From JACJXF01 sp964349045 (GTDB taxonomy: Bacteria; Bacteroidota; Bacteroidia; Bacteroidales; GCA-2748055): a stretch of DNA of 25,386 nucleotides. Location of the stretch: assembly GCA_964349045.1 (NCBI GenBank), contig CAYGFI010000057.1:1-25386 (forward strand). The letters are read 5' to 3'. The translations under genes and the position numbers were made by a program. The notes beneath the pieces were generated by a model, which saw nothing but the letters and a program-made list of their open reading frames with translations, searched no databases and was not told the origin of the DNA. Each line of letters begins with the position of its first letter. Positions within the stretch are counted from its first letter, which is position 1. Shown here piece by piece: positions 16,026 through 23,356 of this stretch.

Positions 16026-16051
16026 TTTCAACTTTACAAACTTTCAACTTC
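16026..16051 (-). repeat. 26-bp dispersed repeat, copy 2
   Basis: Perfect reverse complement of 8930-8955. It lies in the 48-bp gap between the convergent transporter and M48 genes, preceded by a duplicated GTTCATAAA (16007-16024). Confidence 0.9.
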
Positions 16052-16054
16052 CTT

Positions 16055-16840
16055 TTATTTGTTGTAATATGTCAGAGCTTTCGCCATATGCCTGTTCATG
16101 GCTTTGATGCGGGCAGCAGGATCGGGATGCGTAGATAAGAACTCCGGCATACGGGTTTTTCCTTCAGCCTGCATCCTTTCCCAGAAAGCTGGGGCCGAAC
16201 GGGGATCATACCCGGCCATGGCCATGAAATAAAGTCCAAGTTCATCGGCTTCTGATTCATGCGTTCTGCTGTAAGGAAGCTCAACTCCCAGTTTGGATCC
16301 AACACCAAATGCAAGCAGGGCCAATTGCTGGGTGGTTTCTTTCTGGGTCTGTAGAGCTTCAGTCAAAGCTAATCCACCCAATTGAAGTGCAAGCTGTTGC
16401 GACATGCGCTCATTTCCATGCTGGGCAATGGCGTGGGCAATTTCATGTCCCATAACAACTGCTATCCCGTTATCGTCCTGGCAAACCGGGAAAATCCCTT
16501 CATAGAACGCTATTTGTCCTCCCGGCATGCACCAGGCATTCAACTCCTTCGATACAAGAACATTATATTGCCAGTTGTAATCTTTGAGATTTGATTCCAT
16601 CCCGTTGTCTTTCATGTATTTTTCAACAGCTGCAGACAAACGGGAACCTACCCGTCTTACACTCAAAACGTAATTTTGATTTTGTGAAAGCTTGTTGTCT
16701 GAAAGAACCTGTGCATAACTATCAGCGCTGAGAGTAACCATCTGGGATGATGGAATTGCAGTTAATTGTTTTCTTCCTGTAAACGGAACAACAGTGCAGG
16801 AAACAACAAAAAATAACAGAAAAATGATGATTGATTTCAT
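16055..16840 (-). CDS. M48-family metalloprotease, lipoprotein
   Basis: The 261-residue protein has a short lipoprotein signal ending at Cys15 (VVSC). The zinc motif HEIAH is at residues 132-136, and the third ligand is likely Glu195 in ESEADELG, as in M48 peptidases. STHPDPAARI near the C-terminus matches the family. The single-domain lipoprotein layout resembles LoiP/YcaL/BepA-like envelope quality-control proteases, but no TPR region follows, so it is closer to LoiP/YcaL. It should act in the periplasm or on the outer membrane. It has its own -7 element at 16861-16868. Confidence 0.92.
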   Translation of the reverse strand: MKSIIIFLLFFVVSCTVVPFTGRKQLTAIPSSQMVTLSADSYAQVLSDNKLSQNQNYVLSVRRVGSRLSAAVEKYMKDNGMESNLKDYNWQYNVLVSKELNAWCMPGGQIAFYEGIFPVCQDDNGIAVVMGHEIAHAIAQHGNERMSQQLALQLGGLALTEALQTQKETTQQLALLAFGVGSKLGVELPYSRTHESEADELGLYFMAMAGYDPRSAPAFWERMQAEGKTRMPEFLSTHPDPAARIKAMNRHMAKALTYYNK

Positions 16841-16860
16841 AATTGGAAAATTTAGAAATA

Positions 16861-16868
16861 CAAAGGTA
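16861..16868 (-). promoter_or_regulatory. Putative -7 element of the M48 gene
   Basis: The minus strand reads TACCTTTG, an exact TAnnTTTG match, 20 bp before the start codon. No good -33 element is seen. Confidence 0.45.
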
Positions 16869-16937
16869 ATAACAAAACTATGAGAATCCTACTATCCTTT
16901 CCCGGAGGGTTAAGGGATTATTTATGGTGAACAAGTA

Positions 16938-18026
16938 CTAATACCACTTGTAGATTCTGAGTCCGATAAAAAATGTTATTGCACCAAAAACTCCCAGGAC
17001 TGCCACTCCGTCAATAACATCGAAAACGCCGGCGCCTTCATTAATTATTCCTCGCACTTCATCGGTAAATTTTGTCAATGGGAGAATTCTGATCACATCG
17101 ATGGCCCAGGGAGGGAAATTCTGGTAACTGAAAAAAATTCCCGAAAGCACCATCATGGGCGTAGTTATAAGGGAAATGATCCCATTACCCACCTGGGTAT
17201 TTGCAGTACGGCTCGAAATTAGAATTGCCAGTCCGAAAAAGGCAATGTTACCGGCAAGAAAAATCAGTATTAGCGCTGTAATGCTTCCCTGGATCCTGAT
17301 CCCAAAGAAATAATATGAAAAAGCAAGCAAAACCATAGTGTCGAAAAGTGTAAGTATTATGCGGGATGCCCAGTAGGCGGTCATGAAATCGGTTTTTCTC
17401 ATGGGAGTAGCAACCATTCGTCTGAGAAGCTTCTTCGAACGCTTTTCGATGAGGGAATAGCAAACACCCCACATGATCGACATCATTACACCCAGTGTCA
17501 TAAGTCCGGGGATCAGAAAATCAATATAACGCATTCCCAGGGCCTTCAATGGTTCTATTGACCCGGTATCCTGGCCCAGGTGTCCATATTTAAAAAAATT
17601 GGACAATTGTATCTGTATCAGTTCTCCCTCGGGATTCAAAGGGTCGTAATGGTAAGTAATCCGGCCCTGGTCTTCGGTCAATATGCTGCTTATCTGTCCC
17701 CTTTTCATCATCACTTCGGCTTTATCCCAGTTCGTGATATGGAAAGCATAACGGGTATTGCCATTTTCATTATCAAAACGTTTTTCTATCAGGGTGTCAA
17801 CAGGAGCATCTCCCCCGAAAAAAGAATTACGAACCAGCGCTTCCCGGGGATCTGAAGAAGGGATGAGAGCTACACCATGCATGATTTCTTTCTTTCCGGA
17901 GAAAGCGAGACCCAGTCCGATAGCCATGAGAATCGGGAATCCAAATGACCAGAAAACGGATCCGGGTTCACGCAGGAATTCTTTCAGGTGGGAAATGGTA
18001 AGTATGAAAAAAGGATGTTTAAGCAT
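16938..18026 (-). CDS. ABC-2 type transporter permease
   Basis: This 362-residue membrane protein has one N-terminal transmembrane segment (about 24-42), a large extracytoplasmic domain (about 45-170) and five C-terminal segments beginning with YIDFLIPGLMTLGVMMSIMWG. This is the layout of ABC2_membrane_3 exporters. The cytoplasmic KRSKKLLRRMVATPMRKTDF loop before the third segment is typical, as is the LPLTKFTDEVRGII motif. It is encoded 12 bp after its ATPase on the same strand. Family members export drugs, polysaccharides, lipids or antibiotics; the substrate cannot be told here. Confidence 0.93.
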   Translation of the reverse strand: MLKHPFFILTISHLKEFLREPGSVFWSFGFPILMAIGLGLAFSGKKEIMHGVALIPSSDPREALVRNSFFGGDAPVDTLIEKRFDNENGNTRYAFHITNWDKAEVMMKRGQISSILTEDQGRITYHYDPLNPEGELIQIQLSNFFKYGHLGQDTGSIEPLKALGMRYIDFLIPGLMTLGVMMSIMWGVCYSLIEKRSKKLLRRMVATPMRKTDFMTAYWASRIILTLFDTMVLLAFSYYFFGIRIQGSITALILIFLAGNIAFFGLAILISSRTANTQVGNGIISLITTPMMVLSGIFFSYQNFPPWAIDVIRILPLTKFTDEVRGIINEGAGVFDVIDGVAVLGVFGAITFFIGLRIYKWY

Positions 18027-18038
18027 GGTATTTCCTGA

Positions 18039-18986
18039 TTATGCGTTTAGATGCCTGCCGGTCATGGAAATAAAAAGATCATCCAGAGTGAGGGTGCGGC
18101 ACTGTAATTCTGCGATTTCTGTTTTTGATTCCTCAAGTTTTTTCAACAGTAAGGGAAGCGTTTCAACAATTTTCTTTACATGAAGTACAAAAGCATTGTC
18201 TTTGCTGTTAAAACCTGATTTCTGAACTCCCCGGATCTCTATAAAATCAAAAGGAGGAGGCCCAACCAGTCCTATTTCAATGATCTCGTGCTTATCACAT
18301 GCCATCAGCAGTTCGTTGAGCGTACCTTTGGCAAGTATTTTACCATGATCGATGATGATAATCCTGTCGCACAGATACTCAGCTTCCTCCATATAATGAG
18401 TGGTAAGTATCATGGAAGTGTTTCTTTCGGTTTTCAGCTTCAGAAGGATTTCCCAAAGCTCCCTGCGTGCATTCGGATCGAGTCCGGTGGTAGGTTCATC
18501 CAGGATAAGTACTTCGGGGTAATTGAGAAGCGCAATCCCAAGCGCGAGCCTCTGACGCTGTCCGCCTGAAAGATGCTTAACATAAGCTTTTTGTTTTTCT
18601 TCCAGCCTTATAAGATCGATGATCTCAATAACCCTGGCCTCGCCAAGCTTATAAAATGATGCAAAGAGTAACAATGTCTCTTTCACGGTGAGCTTTTCTA
18701 TAAACCAGGTCTCCTGCAGCGATATTCCCAGAACCCGGTTAAGCTCGGCATGATGATGCTTCCAGTGCTTTCCCTTAATATATATTTCTCCCTGATCGGG
18801 CTTCTGTATCCCCTCGATCATCTCAACCAGGGTGGTTTTGCCGGCCCCGTTCGGCCCCAGGACAGCAATAAACTCCCCCGGGAAAAGTTTCAGGTTAATC
18901 CCAATTACCGCATGAACATCTTTAAAAGACTTGTATAGCGACTCGATACGGATTATTGGTTCTGTTTGAGTTGTTGACTGGATCAT
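18039..18986 (-). CDS. ABC-2 type transporter ATP-binding protein
   Basis: The 315-residue protein has Walker A GPNGAGKT (44-51), a Q-loop at Gln91 (SLQET), signature LSGGQRQR (139-146), Walker B VLILDEP (159-165) and the switch His in LTTHYMEEAEYLCDR. A C-terminal extension of about 80 residues follows the nucleotide-binding domain, similar to the DRA-type exporters (NatA/CcmA-like class). It pairs with the permease gene 12 bp downstream, forming a two-gene exporter. The start chosen gives a short MIQSTTQTEPIIRIESLYKS leader before the domain; an internal start is not obvious. Confidence 0.94.
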   Translation of the reverse strand: MIQSTTQTEPIIRIESLYKSFKDVHAVIGINLKLFPGEFIAVLGPNGAGKTTLVEMIEGIQKPDQGEIYIKGKHWKHHHAELNRVLGISLQETWFIEKLTVKETLLLFASFYKLGEARVIEIIDLIRLEEKQKAYVKHLSGGQRQRLALGIALLNYPEVLILDEPTTGLDPNARRELWEILLKLKTERNTSMILTTHYMEEAEYLCDRIIIIDHGKILAKGTLNELLMACDKHEIIEIGLVGPPPFDFIEIRGVQKSGFNSKDNAFVLHVKKIVETLPLLLKKLEESKTEIAELQCRTLTLDDLFISMTGRHLNA

Positions 18987-19022
18987 GCCATTTTTAAGTA
19001 ATAGTTTGTGAAGAAGTGGGTT

Positions 19023-19062
19023 AATGAGTGAATGAGTGAATGAGTAAATGAGTGAATGGGTT
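19023..19062. repeat. 8-nt tandem repeat AATGAGTG
   Basis: Five consecutive copies with period 8 (one with an A for G change, the last as AATGGGTT) lie 37 bp upstream of the ABC ATPase start. Confidence 0.85.
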
Positions 19063-19314
19063 ACGGGTTTATGAAGTCAGGGCAAAATTAGTAAGGAATT
19101 TTCAATTTGTCGAATTGTCGAATCATATAACAGTTCAGAGCAAGAAAAGTTAAAGACTTCAAAGAAACTAAATAACCTGAAATTTTAAATAATTTGTATA
19201 AGGGTTAAGCGAAGATTCATCTTACGTTTAAGTAGCTAAAGCCCACTTCAAATTCAAAAACCCACACAAAAAAATCACCAGCCCTCTGGTAAATGATATC
19301 GTTAATAAAAATTC

Positions 19315-19345
19315 TTTGAGGCAAAAGATTTATTTATTACTTTTA
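19315..19345 (+). promoter_or_regulatory. Bacteroidota-type promoter of the R-M controller operon
   Basis: TTTG at 19315-19318 and TACTTTTA at 19338-19345 are spaced by 19 bp, fitting TTTG-N19-TAnnTTTG with one mismatch in the -7 element. The TTG start of the XRE gene follows 31 bp later. Confidence 0.65.
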
Positions 19346-19382
19346 GACATTAAATGTCAAGTCAAATCATTTCAAATTGAAA
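19346..19382 (+). promoter_or_regulatory. Two 6-1-6 palindromes, candidate C-box operators
   Basis: GACATT-A-AATGTC (19346-19358) directly abuts the -7 element and TTTCAA-A-TTGAAA (19370-19382) covers the TTG start codon. Both are perfect 6-bp arms around a single A, and their centres are 24 bp apart. Controller proteins of restriction-modification systems bind paired palindromes at their own promoter, so an autoregulatory role is likely but not shown. Confidence 0.55.
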
Positions 19383-19688
19383 AAGATTGCAGAAATAATT
19401 AGAGAGTTAAGAGAGCATAATGGACTTCTTCTCAGACAGGTTGCAGCTGAAATTCAAATTGACCAGGCGCTTCTGAGCAAAATTGAACGTGGTGAACGAA
19501 TGCCGACAAAGGAACAGGTTATTCGTTTAGCTAAATTTTATAAAGTTGACGAAAATGATTTCATTATTGCATTTCTGAGTGACAAACTGGTTTATGAGTT
19601 ACAGGACGAAAAAATGGCTCTAAAGGCCATGCAAGTTGCAGAAAAGAAAATTAATTATATCAGAAAACTCAAGAATGACAAATATTAA
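19377..19688 (+). CDS. XRE-family helix-turn-helix regulator (R-M controller)
   Basis: The 103-residue protein carries an HTH of XRE type: RQVAAEIQIDQALLSKIERGERMPTKEQVIRLAKFY. A lysine-rich, probably helical tail follows (about residues 65-103), longer than in minimal C proteins. TTG at 19377 is the likely start because the frame has a stop at 19344 and no ATG before residue 42, inside the domain. Its end overlaps the methyltransferase ATG by 14 bp, implying translational coupling. Regulators like this commonly precede BsuBI/PstI-type R-M genes and are thought to time expression of the nuclease. Here the nuclease is broken, so only methyltransferase control remains. Confidence 0.88.
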   Translation: MKKIAEIIRELREHNGLLLRQVAAEIQIDQALLSKIERGERMPTKEQVIRLAKFYKVDENDFIIAFLSDKLVYELQDEKMALKAMQVAEKKINYIRKLKNDKY

Positions 19689-21273
19689 ACTAATAGATCC
19701 AATGCCTGATGAGTTACCCAGTCGCTTTGCAGACAGGTTGGGAATCTATTATGCCACATCAGTAAATCAGGAACATAAAAAAATAAACGGACAATTTTTT
19801 ACACCTGTTGAAATTGCAGGACTTATGGGAGCATTTACAAAATACGATACAAGTGCGATTCGAATTCTTGATCCCGGTTGTGGGACAGCAATACTTACCA
19901 GTGCCTTACTTGAAACCCTTACAACCCAAAGTAATTATTTAAAAACAGTTGATTTGGTTGTTTACGAAACAGATCATGAACTTATTTCCTTTACTAAAAA
20001 ATCACTTGACTATTTAAAAAAGTGGCTGAAGCAGAAAAAAATCAATTTCCAGTACTTCCTTTATACAAATGATTTTATTTTAGAAAATGCCAACTGTTTA
20101 ACGGACAACAGAAATTTATTTGCAGAAACCGCCGAGCCGTTTGATATAATTATTTCTAATCCTCCTTATTTTAAACTTCCAATTAATGACAAAAGGGTTA
20201 TTGCAGCTAAAGCCATTGTAAATGGGCATCCGAATATTTATGCTATTTTTATGGCCATTTCCGCAAAACTTTTAAAAGAAAACGGAGAACTAATTTTTAT
20301 TACTCCCCGAAGTTATGCGTCAGGGAGTTATTTTAAACTATTCCGGGAATATTTCTTTAAAATTATTGAAATAGATAAGGTGCATTTATTTGTTTCACGT
20401 AAAGACACTTTTACCAGAGATAAAGTATTACAAGAAACTGTTATTATAAAAGGGACACGAAAAGAAAAGACGAACCCAAACCACAACGTTATTGTATCAT
20501 CTTCTCACGGACTGAAAGATATTAATTCTCCGGAAACAAAATCATTTAAACAAAAAGAACTTATTGACTTATTCTCTAATGAAAAAATTCTTTATTTGCC
20601 TACAAGTGATTTTGACGAATCCGTGCTAAGCGTTTTCAAGAATTGGAATGGCAGTCTGAATAAATATAATATCCAAATATCAACCGGCCCCGTTGTTGCC
20701 TTCAGAAGCAGAGATTACATTCAGGAGAATTCTGTGACCGGAACTGTCTTCCATGCGCCCCTGTTTTGGCTGCACAACGTAAAGCAAATGATACTTGAAT
20801 GGCCAATTTCAAAGCCGGATAAAGGACAGTACGTTAGAATTGTAAATGAATCAATACCAATACTTATTACTAATAAAAATTATATCTTTCTAAGGCGTTT
20901 CAGCACTAAAGATGACAAGAGTCGATTAATTGCAGCTCCATATTTTTGTAATTTTATTAAAGTAAATTATATCGGTGTTGAGAACAAGGTAAATTATATT
21001 TATCGTCCAAAAGGACACTTAGACAGGAATGAAGTTATGGGATTATGCGCTTTACTCAACAGCACTCTCTTCGATTCATACTTCAGGATATTTAATGGAA
21101 ATGTGAATGTAAGTGCTACCGAGCTCAGAGAAATACCCTTTCCAAAATTAGATGAAATTAAAGCGATTGGAGATCAGCTTATTTTTGCTAATAATTATTC
21201 TTTAGAATACGCAAACTCCGTTGTGAATGAAATATTTAATATTGAAGAAATGATTGCCAATGAAAAAAGTTAA
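19675..21273 (+). CDS. N6-adenine DNA methyltransferase of BsuBI/PstI (Eco57I-like) type
   Basis: The 532-residue protein has a QFFTPVEIAGLM motif near residue 40, SAM-binding motif I DPGCGTA (66-72) and catalytic NPPY at 162-165, the order seen in gamma-type adenine methyltransferases. A C-terminal target-recognition region ends with NGNVNVSATELREIPFPK, as in type II methylases of this group. The ATG at 19675 is used; a TTG further upstream lies within the XRE gene. It overlaps the XRE stop by 14 bp and the endonuclease remnant start by 14 bp. M.BsuBI and M.PstI methylate CTGCAG, so that site is a candidate target, not a proven one. With its nuclease gone, it may now act as an orphan methyltransferase. 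Confidence 0.9.
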   Translation: MTNIKLIDPMPDELPSRFADRLGIYYATSVNQEHKKINGQFFTPVEIAGLMGAFTKYDTSAIRILDPGCGTAILTSALLETLTTQSNYLKTVDLVVYETDHELISFTKKSLDYLKKWLKQKKINFQYFLYTNDFILENANCLTDNRNLFAETAEPFDIIISNPPYFKLPINDKRVIAAKAIVNGHPNIYAIFMAISAKLLKENGELIFITPRSYASGSYFKLFREYFFKIIEIDKVHLFVSRKDTFTRDKVLQETVIIKGTRKEKTNPNHNVIVSSSHGLKDINSPETKSFKQKELIDLFSNEKILYLPTSDFDESVLSVFKNWNGSLNKYNIQISTGPVVAFRSRDYIQENSVTGTVFHAPLFWLHNVKQMILEWPISKPDKGQYVRIVNESIPILITNKNYIFLRRFSTKDDKSRLIAAPYFCNFIKVNYIGVENKVNYIYRPKGHLDRNEVMGLCALLNSTLFDSYFRIFNGNVNVSATELREIPFPKLDEIKAIGDQLIFANNYSLEYANSVVNEIFNIEEMIANEKS

Positions 21274-21507
21274 AGAAGCTATTATACTTTTAGCTCAGTT
21301 AGGTCAATATCACCTCAAAGAATGATTGATTTGGAAAAATTATTATCTAAATGCAAATCAGGTAAAATATATGTGACCGCTTTTCCCAACCGAACTACCT
21401 TTCGAATTCATATGTCATATATTGCTTGGGAAACAGAAGTTTGGATAGCTGATAATCCTTCTCATATGATTCACTATAACGGTGATAGATTTATCGGGCC
21501 AAGATAA
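21260..21507 (+). pseudogene. Internally deleted BsuBI/PstI-family restriction endonuclease
   Basis: Two reading frames carry the two ends of this family. The first starts at the ATG at 21260, overlapping the methylase by 14 bp, and reads MKKVKEAIILLAQLG before diverging and stopping (21 codons); this resembles the EA..ILxxLG start of the family. The second, open from 21274, continues in another frame with ISPQRMIDLEKLL, then KIYVTAFPNR, IAWETEVWIADNPSHMIHYNG and DRFIGPR. That matches the conserved C-terminus of these nucleases (SPKRxxELExxL, AWETEVWIAxxPxHxIHxNGxxFLGP). About 240 central residues, which would include the nuclease centre, are missing, and the frames are shifted. The junction lies near 21301-21310. 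The family match is from memory of its motifs. Confidence 0.8.
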
Positions 21508-21687
21508 AAGATTAGCATATATGAGATACCATATTTATAACCAAGCAACATCTGGCGAAAATGAATTTTCATTTTGGTTGTCATTTAGCTTGAAATCGGT
21601 GGATTATTAAGATTAGATAGACGACAGGTGCTTACAAAGTTGAATGGCAAAAATTATCAATTTTAATAACAAAATTATTACAAAATC
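21508..21687. other. Intergenic region after the R-M locus
   Basis: This 180-bp AT-rich gap holds a possible weak hairpin, AAAATGA/TCATTTT near 21559-21576, but no T-run follows it closely. No gene or clear promoter is seen before the MBL-fold gene. Confidence 0.4.
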
Positions 21688-23088
21688 ATGAAGATAAAAT
21701 TTCTCGGCGCTGCCCGTGAAGTTACGGGCAGTAAACACTTAATCGTTACCAAAAGCGGAAAAAAACTTGTACTCGATTGTGGAATGTATCAGGGTAAGGG
21801 TATGGAAACTGATACTCTAAACAGGACCCTTGGGTTTAATCCCCGGGAAATAGACCATATTATTCTTACTCATGCCCATATTGATCATTCGGGTCTGATC
21901 CCCTACGTTTATAAGCTGGGTTTCAGGGGATCGGTAATCTGTACCAGCGCGACACGCGATCTTTGCTCAATCATGCTGGCCGACTCAGGATATATCCAGG
22001 AGCATGATACACATACTCATAACAAGAAGCGTGCAAGGAAAGGTCTTGAACCCCTGGAACCCATTTACACCAAGCAGGACGCGATACAGTGTATGGAATT
22101 ATTTATTGGAGTTCCCTATGACAGGAAATTCCATATTGATCAGAATATTAAAGTGAAATTTACAAACACAGGTCATATGCTGGGCAGTGGTGTTGCCAAC
22201 ATCGAGATTATCGAAGATGGCCGCAAGCAAACCATTGCTTATACAGGTGATATCGGTCGTCCGATAAACCGCATCCTGACCAATCCTAAACCTTTCCCCC
22301 AGGCAGATATTCTGATTACCGAAGCAACCTATGGAAACAGGTTGCATCTTGATGCCAATGAATCGGAAGAAGAACTGCTGAATATTGTGAGGGATACTTG
22401 TGTAAGAAAAGGGGGAAAGCTTATTATCCCTTCATTTGCCGTTGGCAGAACCCAGGAACTTGTTTATTCACTAAACACTTTTTTTAATGAGGGTAAAATG
22501 CCTAAAGTTGATATCTATGTCGATAGTCCATTGGCTGTGAATGCTACTGATATTTTCCGACTGCATCCCGAATGTTTCAATAAAGACATCCTTGATGTAA
22601 TGGAAACCGATCCTGATCCCTTCGGTTTTAACAGTCTTTTTTATATCAAAACCCGCGACGATTCAAAGAAACTCAACGACATCAAAAAACCCTGTGTCAT
22701 CATTTCTGCATCGGGAATGATGGAAGCCGGAAGGGTAAAGCATCACCTGGCCAATAGCATCTCAAATCCGAATAATACCATTCTGGGTGTAGGTTATTGC
22801 TCTCCCCGTACTCTTGGCGCCAGGATTCTCAGAGGGGATAAGCAGGTTTCAATTCACGGGAATGTTTACGAAGTTAAAGCAGACATAAGACGACTGGAAT
22901 CGTATAGCGGACACGGGGATTATAAAGAAATGATGGATTTTATTGAGTGTCAGGATAAATCGAAAATTAAAAAGATATTCATTGTTCACGGCGAATACGA
23001 ATCACAGAAAGGATACCAGAAACATCTTGAGGAGGCAGGATATCACTCAATTTCAATTCCTGAAGTGGGAGATGAATTTAATTTCTGA
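21688..23088 (+). CDS. Beta-CASP metallo-beta-lactamase-fold ribonuclease (YSH1/CPSF73-like)
   Basis: The 466-residue protein has the zinc motif HAHIDHSG (His62, His64, Asp66, His67), then GHMLGSG, YTGDIGR and SFAVGRTQELVY, which marks entry to the beta-CASP domain. DSPLAVNATDIF, SASGMMEAGRVKHHL and SYSGHGD correspond to the later beta-CASP and zinc motifs, and a RNA-specific KH-like end follows (IVHGEYESQ). This is the standard single-chain length for bacterial CPSF73 relatives such as TTHA0252, which cut or trim RNA in the cytoplasm. All metal and catalytic motifs look intact. It stands alone, 180 bp after the R-M remnant. Confidence 0.93.
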   Translation: MKIKFLGAAREVTGSKHLIVTKSGKKLVLDCGMYQGKGMETDTLNRTLGFNPREIDHIILTHAHIDHSGLIPYVYKLGFRGSVICTSATRDLCSIMLADSGYIQEHDTHTHNKKRARKGLEPLEPIYTKQDAIQCMELFIGVPYDRKFHIDQNIKVKFTNTGHMLGSGVANIEIIEDGRKQTIAYTGDIGRPINRILTNPKPFPQADILITEATYGNRLHLDANESEEELLNIVRDTCVRKGGKLIIPSFAVGRTQELVYSLNTFFNEGKMPKVDIYVDSPLAVNATDIFRLHPECFNKDILDVMETDPDPFGFNSLFYIKTRDDSKKLNDIKKPCVIISASGMMEAGRVKHHLANSISNPNNTILGVGYCSPRTLGARILRGDKQVSIHGNVYEVKADIRRLESYSGHGDYKEMMDFIECQDKSKIKKIFIVHGEYESQKGYQKHLEEAGYHSISIPEVGDEFNF

Positions 23089-23356
23089 AAGCAGATTTCG
23101 AAAATCTGCACAATCATTCAGCCTTAACTGCATAGCTAAAGGAAATTTCCCCTACGTACCTTTAGAAAGGGAAATCAGTAACACGGAGAATCAGGATTTT
23201 ATGGTTTCGTTGAAAAATCTTCAGGCTATTGTACTTTTCTATTTTTTAATTTTTCAATGGTAATAACCACGAATTCAAGAATTTATTCGGGCATTCGTGG
23301 ATATTTTATAAAAAAAATGCCTAATTTCAACCCCTGACAAAATCCAATTAAAATTA
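23089..23356. other. Intergenic region between the MBL-fold nuclease and isomerase genes
   Basis: This 268-bp stretch contains the hairpin at 23267-23300 and AT-rich sequence before the next gene. A frame overlapping the nuclease end in another phase is a shadow. No RNA gene is recognised. Confidence 0.5.
23267..23300. terminator. CCACGAAT hairpin, possible terminator or intergenic repeat
   Basis: CCACGAAT (23267-23274) pairs with ATTCGTGG (23293-23300), followed by ATATTTTAT. It lies 180 bp after the nuclease stop, so it may be a dispersed palindrome rather than a terminator. It resembles the terminator hairpin at 10679-10729. Confidence 0.5.

Larger units (their letters stand above)
18987..19376. 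other. Divergent intergenic region between the ABC exporter and the R-M locus
   Basis: It contains an 8-nt tandem repeat close to the ABC start, then about 250 bp of AT-rich sequence with no gene seen, including the doublet GTCGAATTGTCGAATC near 19110, and ends with the XRE promoter and paired palindromes. A promoter for the ABC operon is not evident to me. Confidence 0.6.

Noticed and set aside
21322..21507. Independent 61-residue small protein
   Set aside because: Its sequence matches the C-terminus of BsuBI/PstI endonucleases and the open frame extends upstream without a start, so it is better read as a gene remnant.
22943..23263. 106-residue frame after the MBL-fold nuclease
   Set aside because: Most of it overlaps the nuclease gene in another phase, and the remainder shows no domain.
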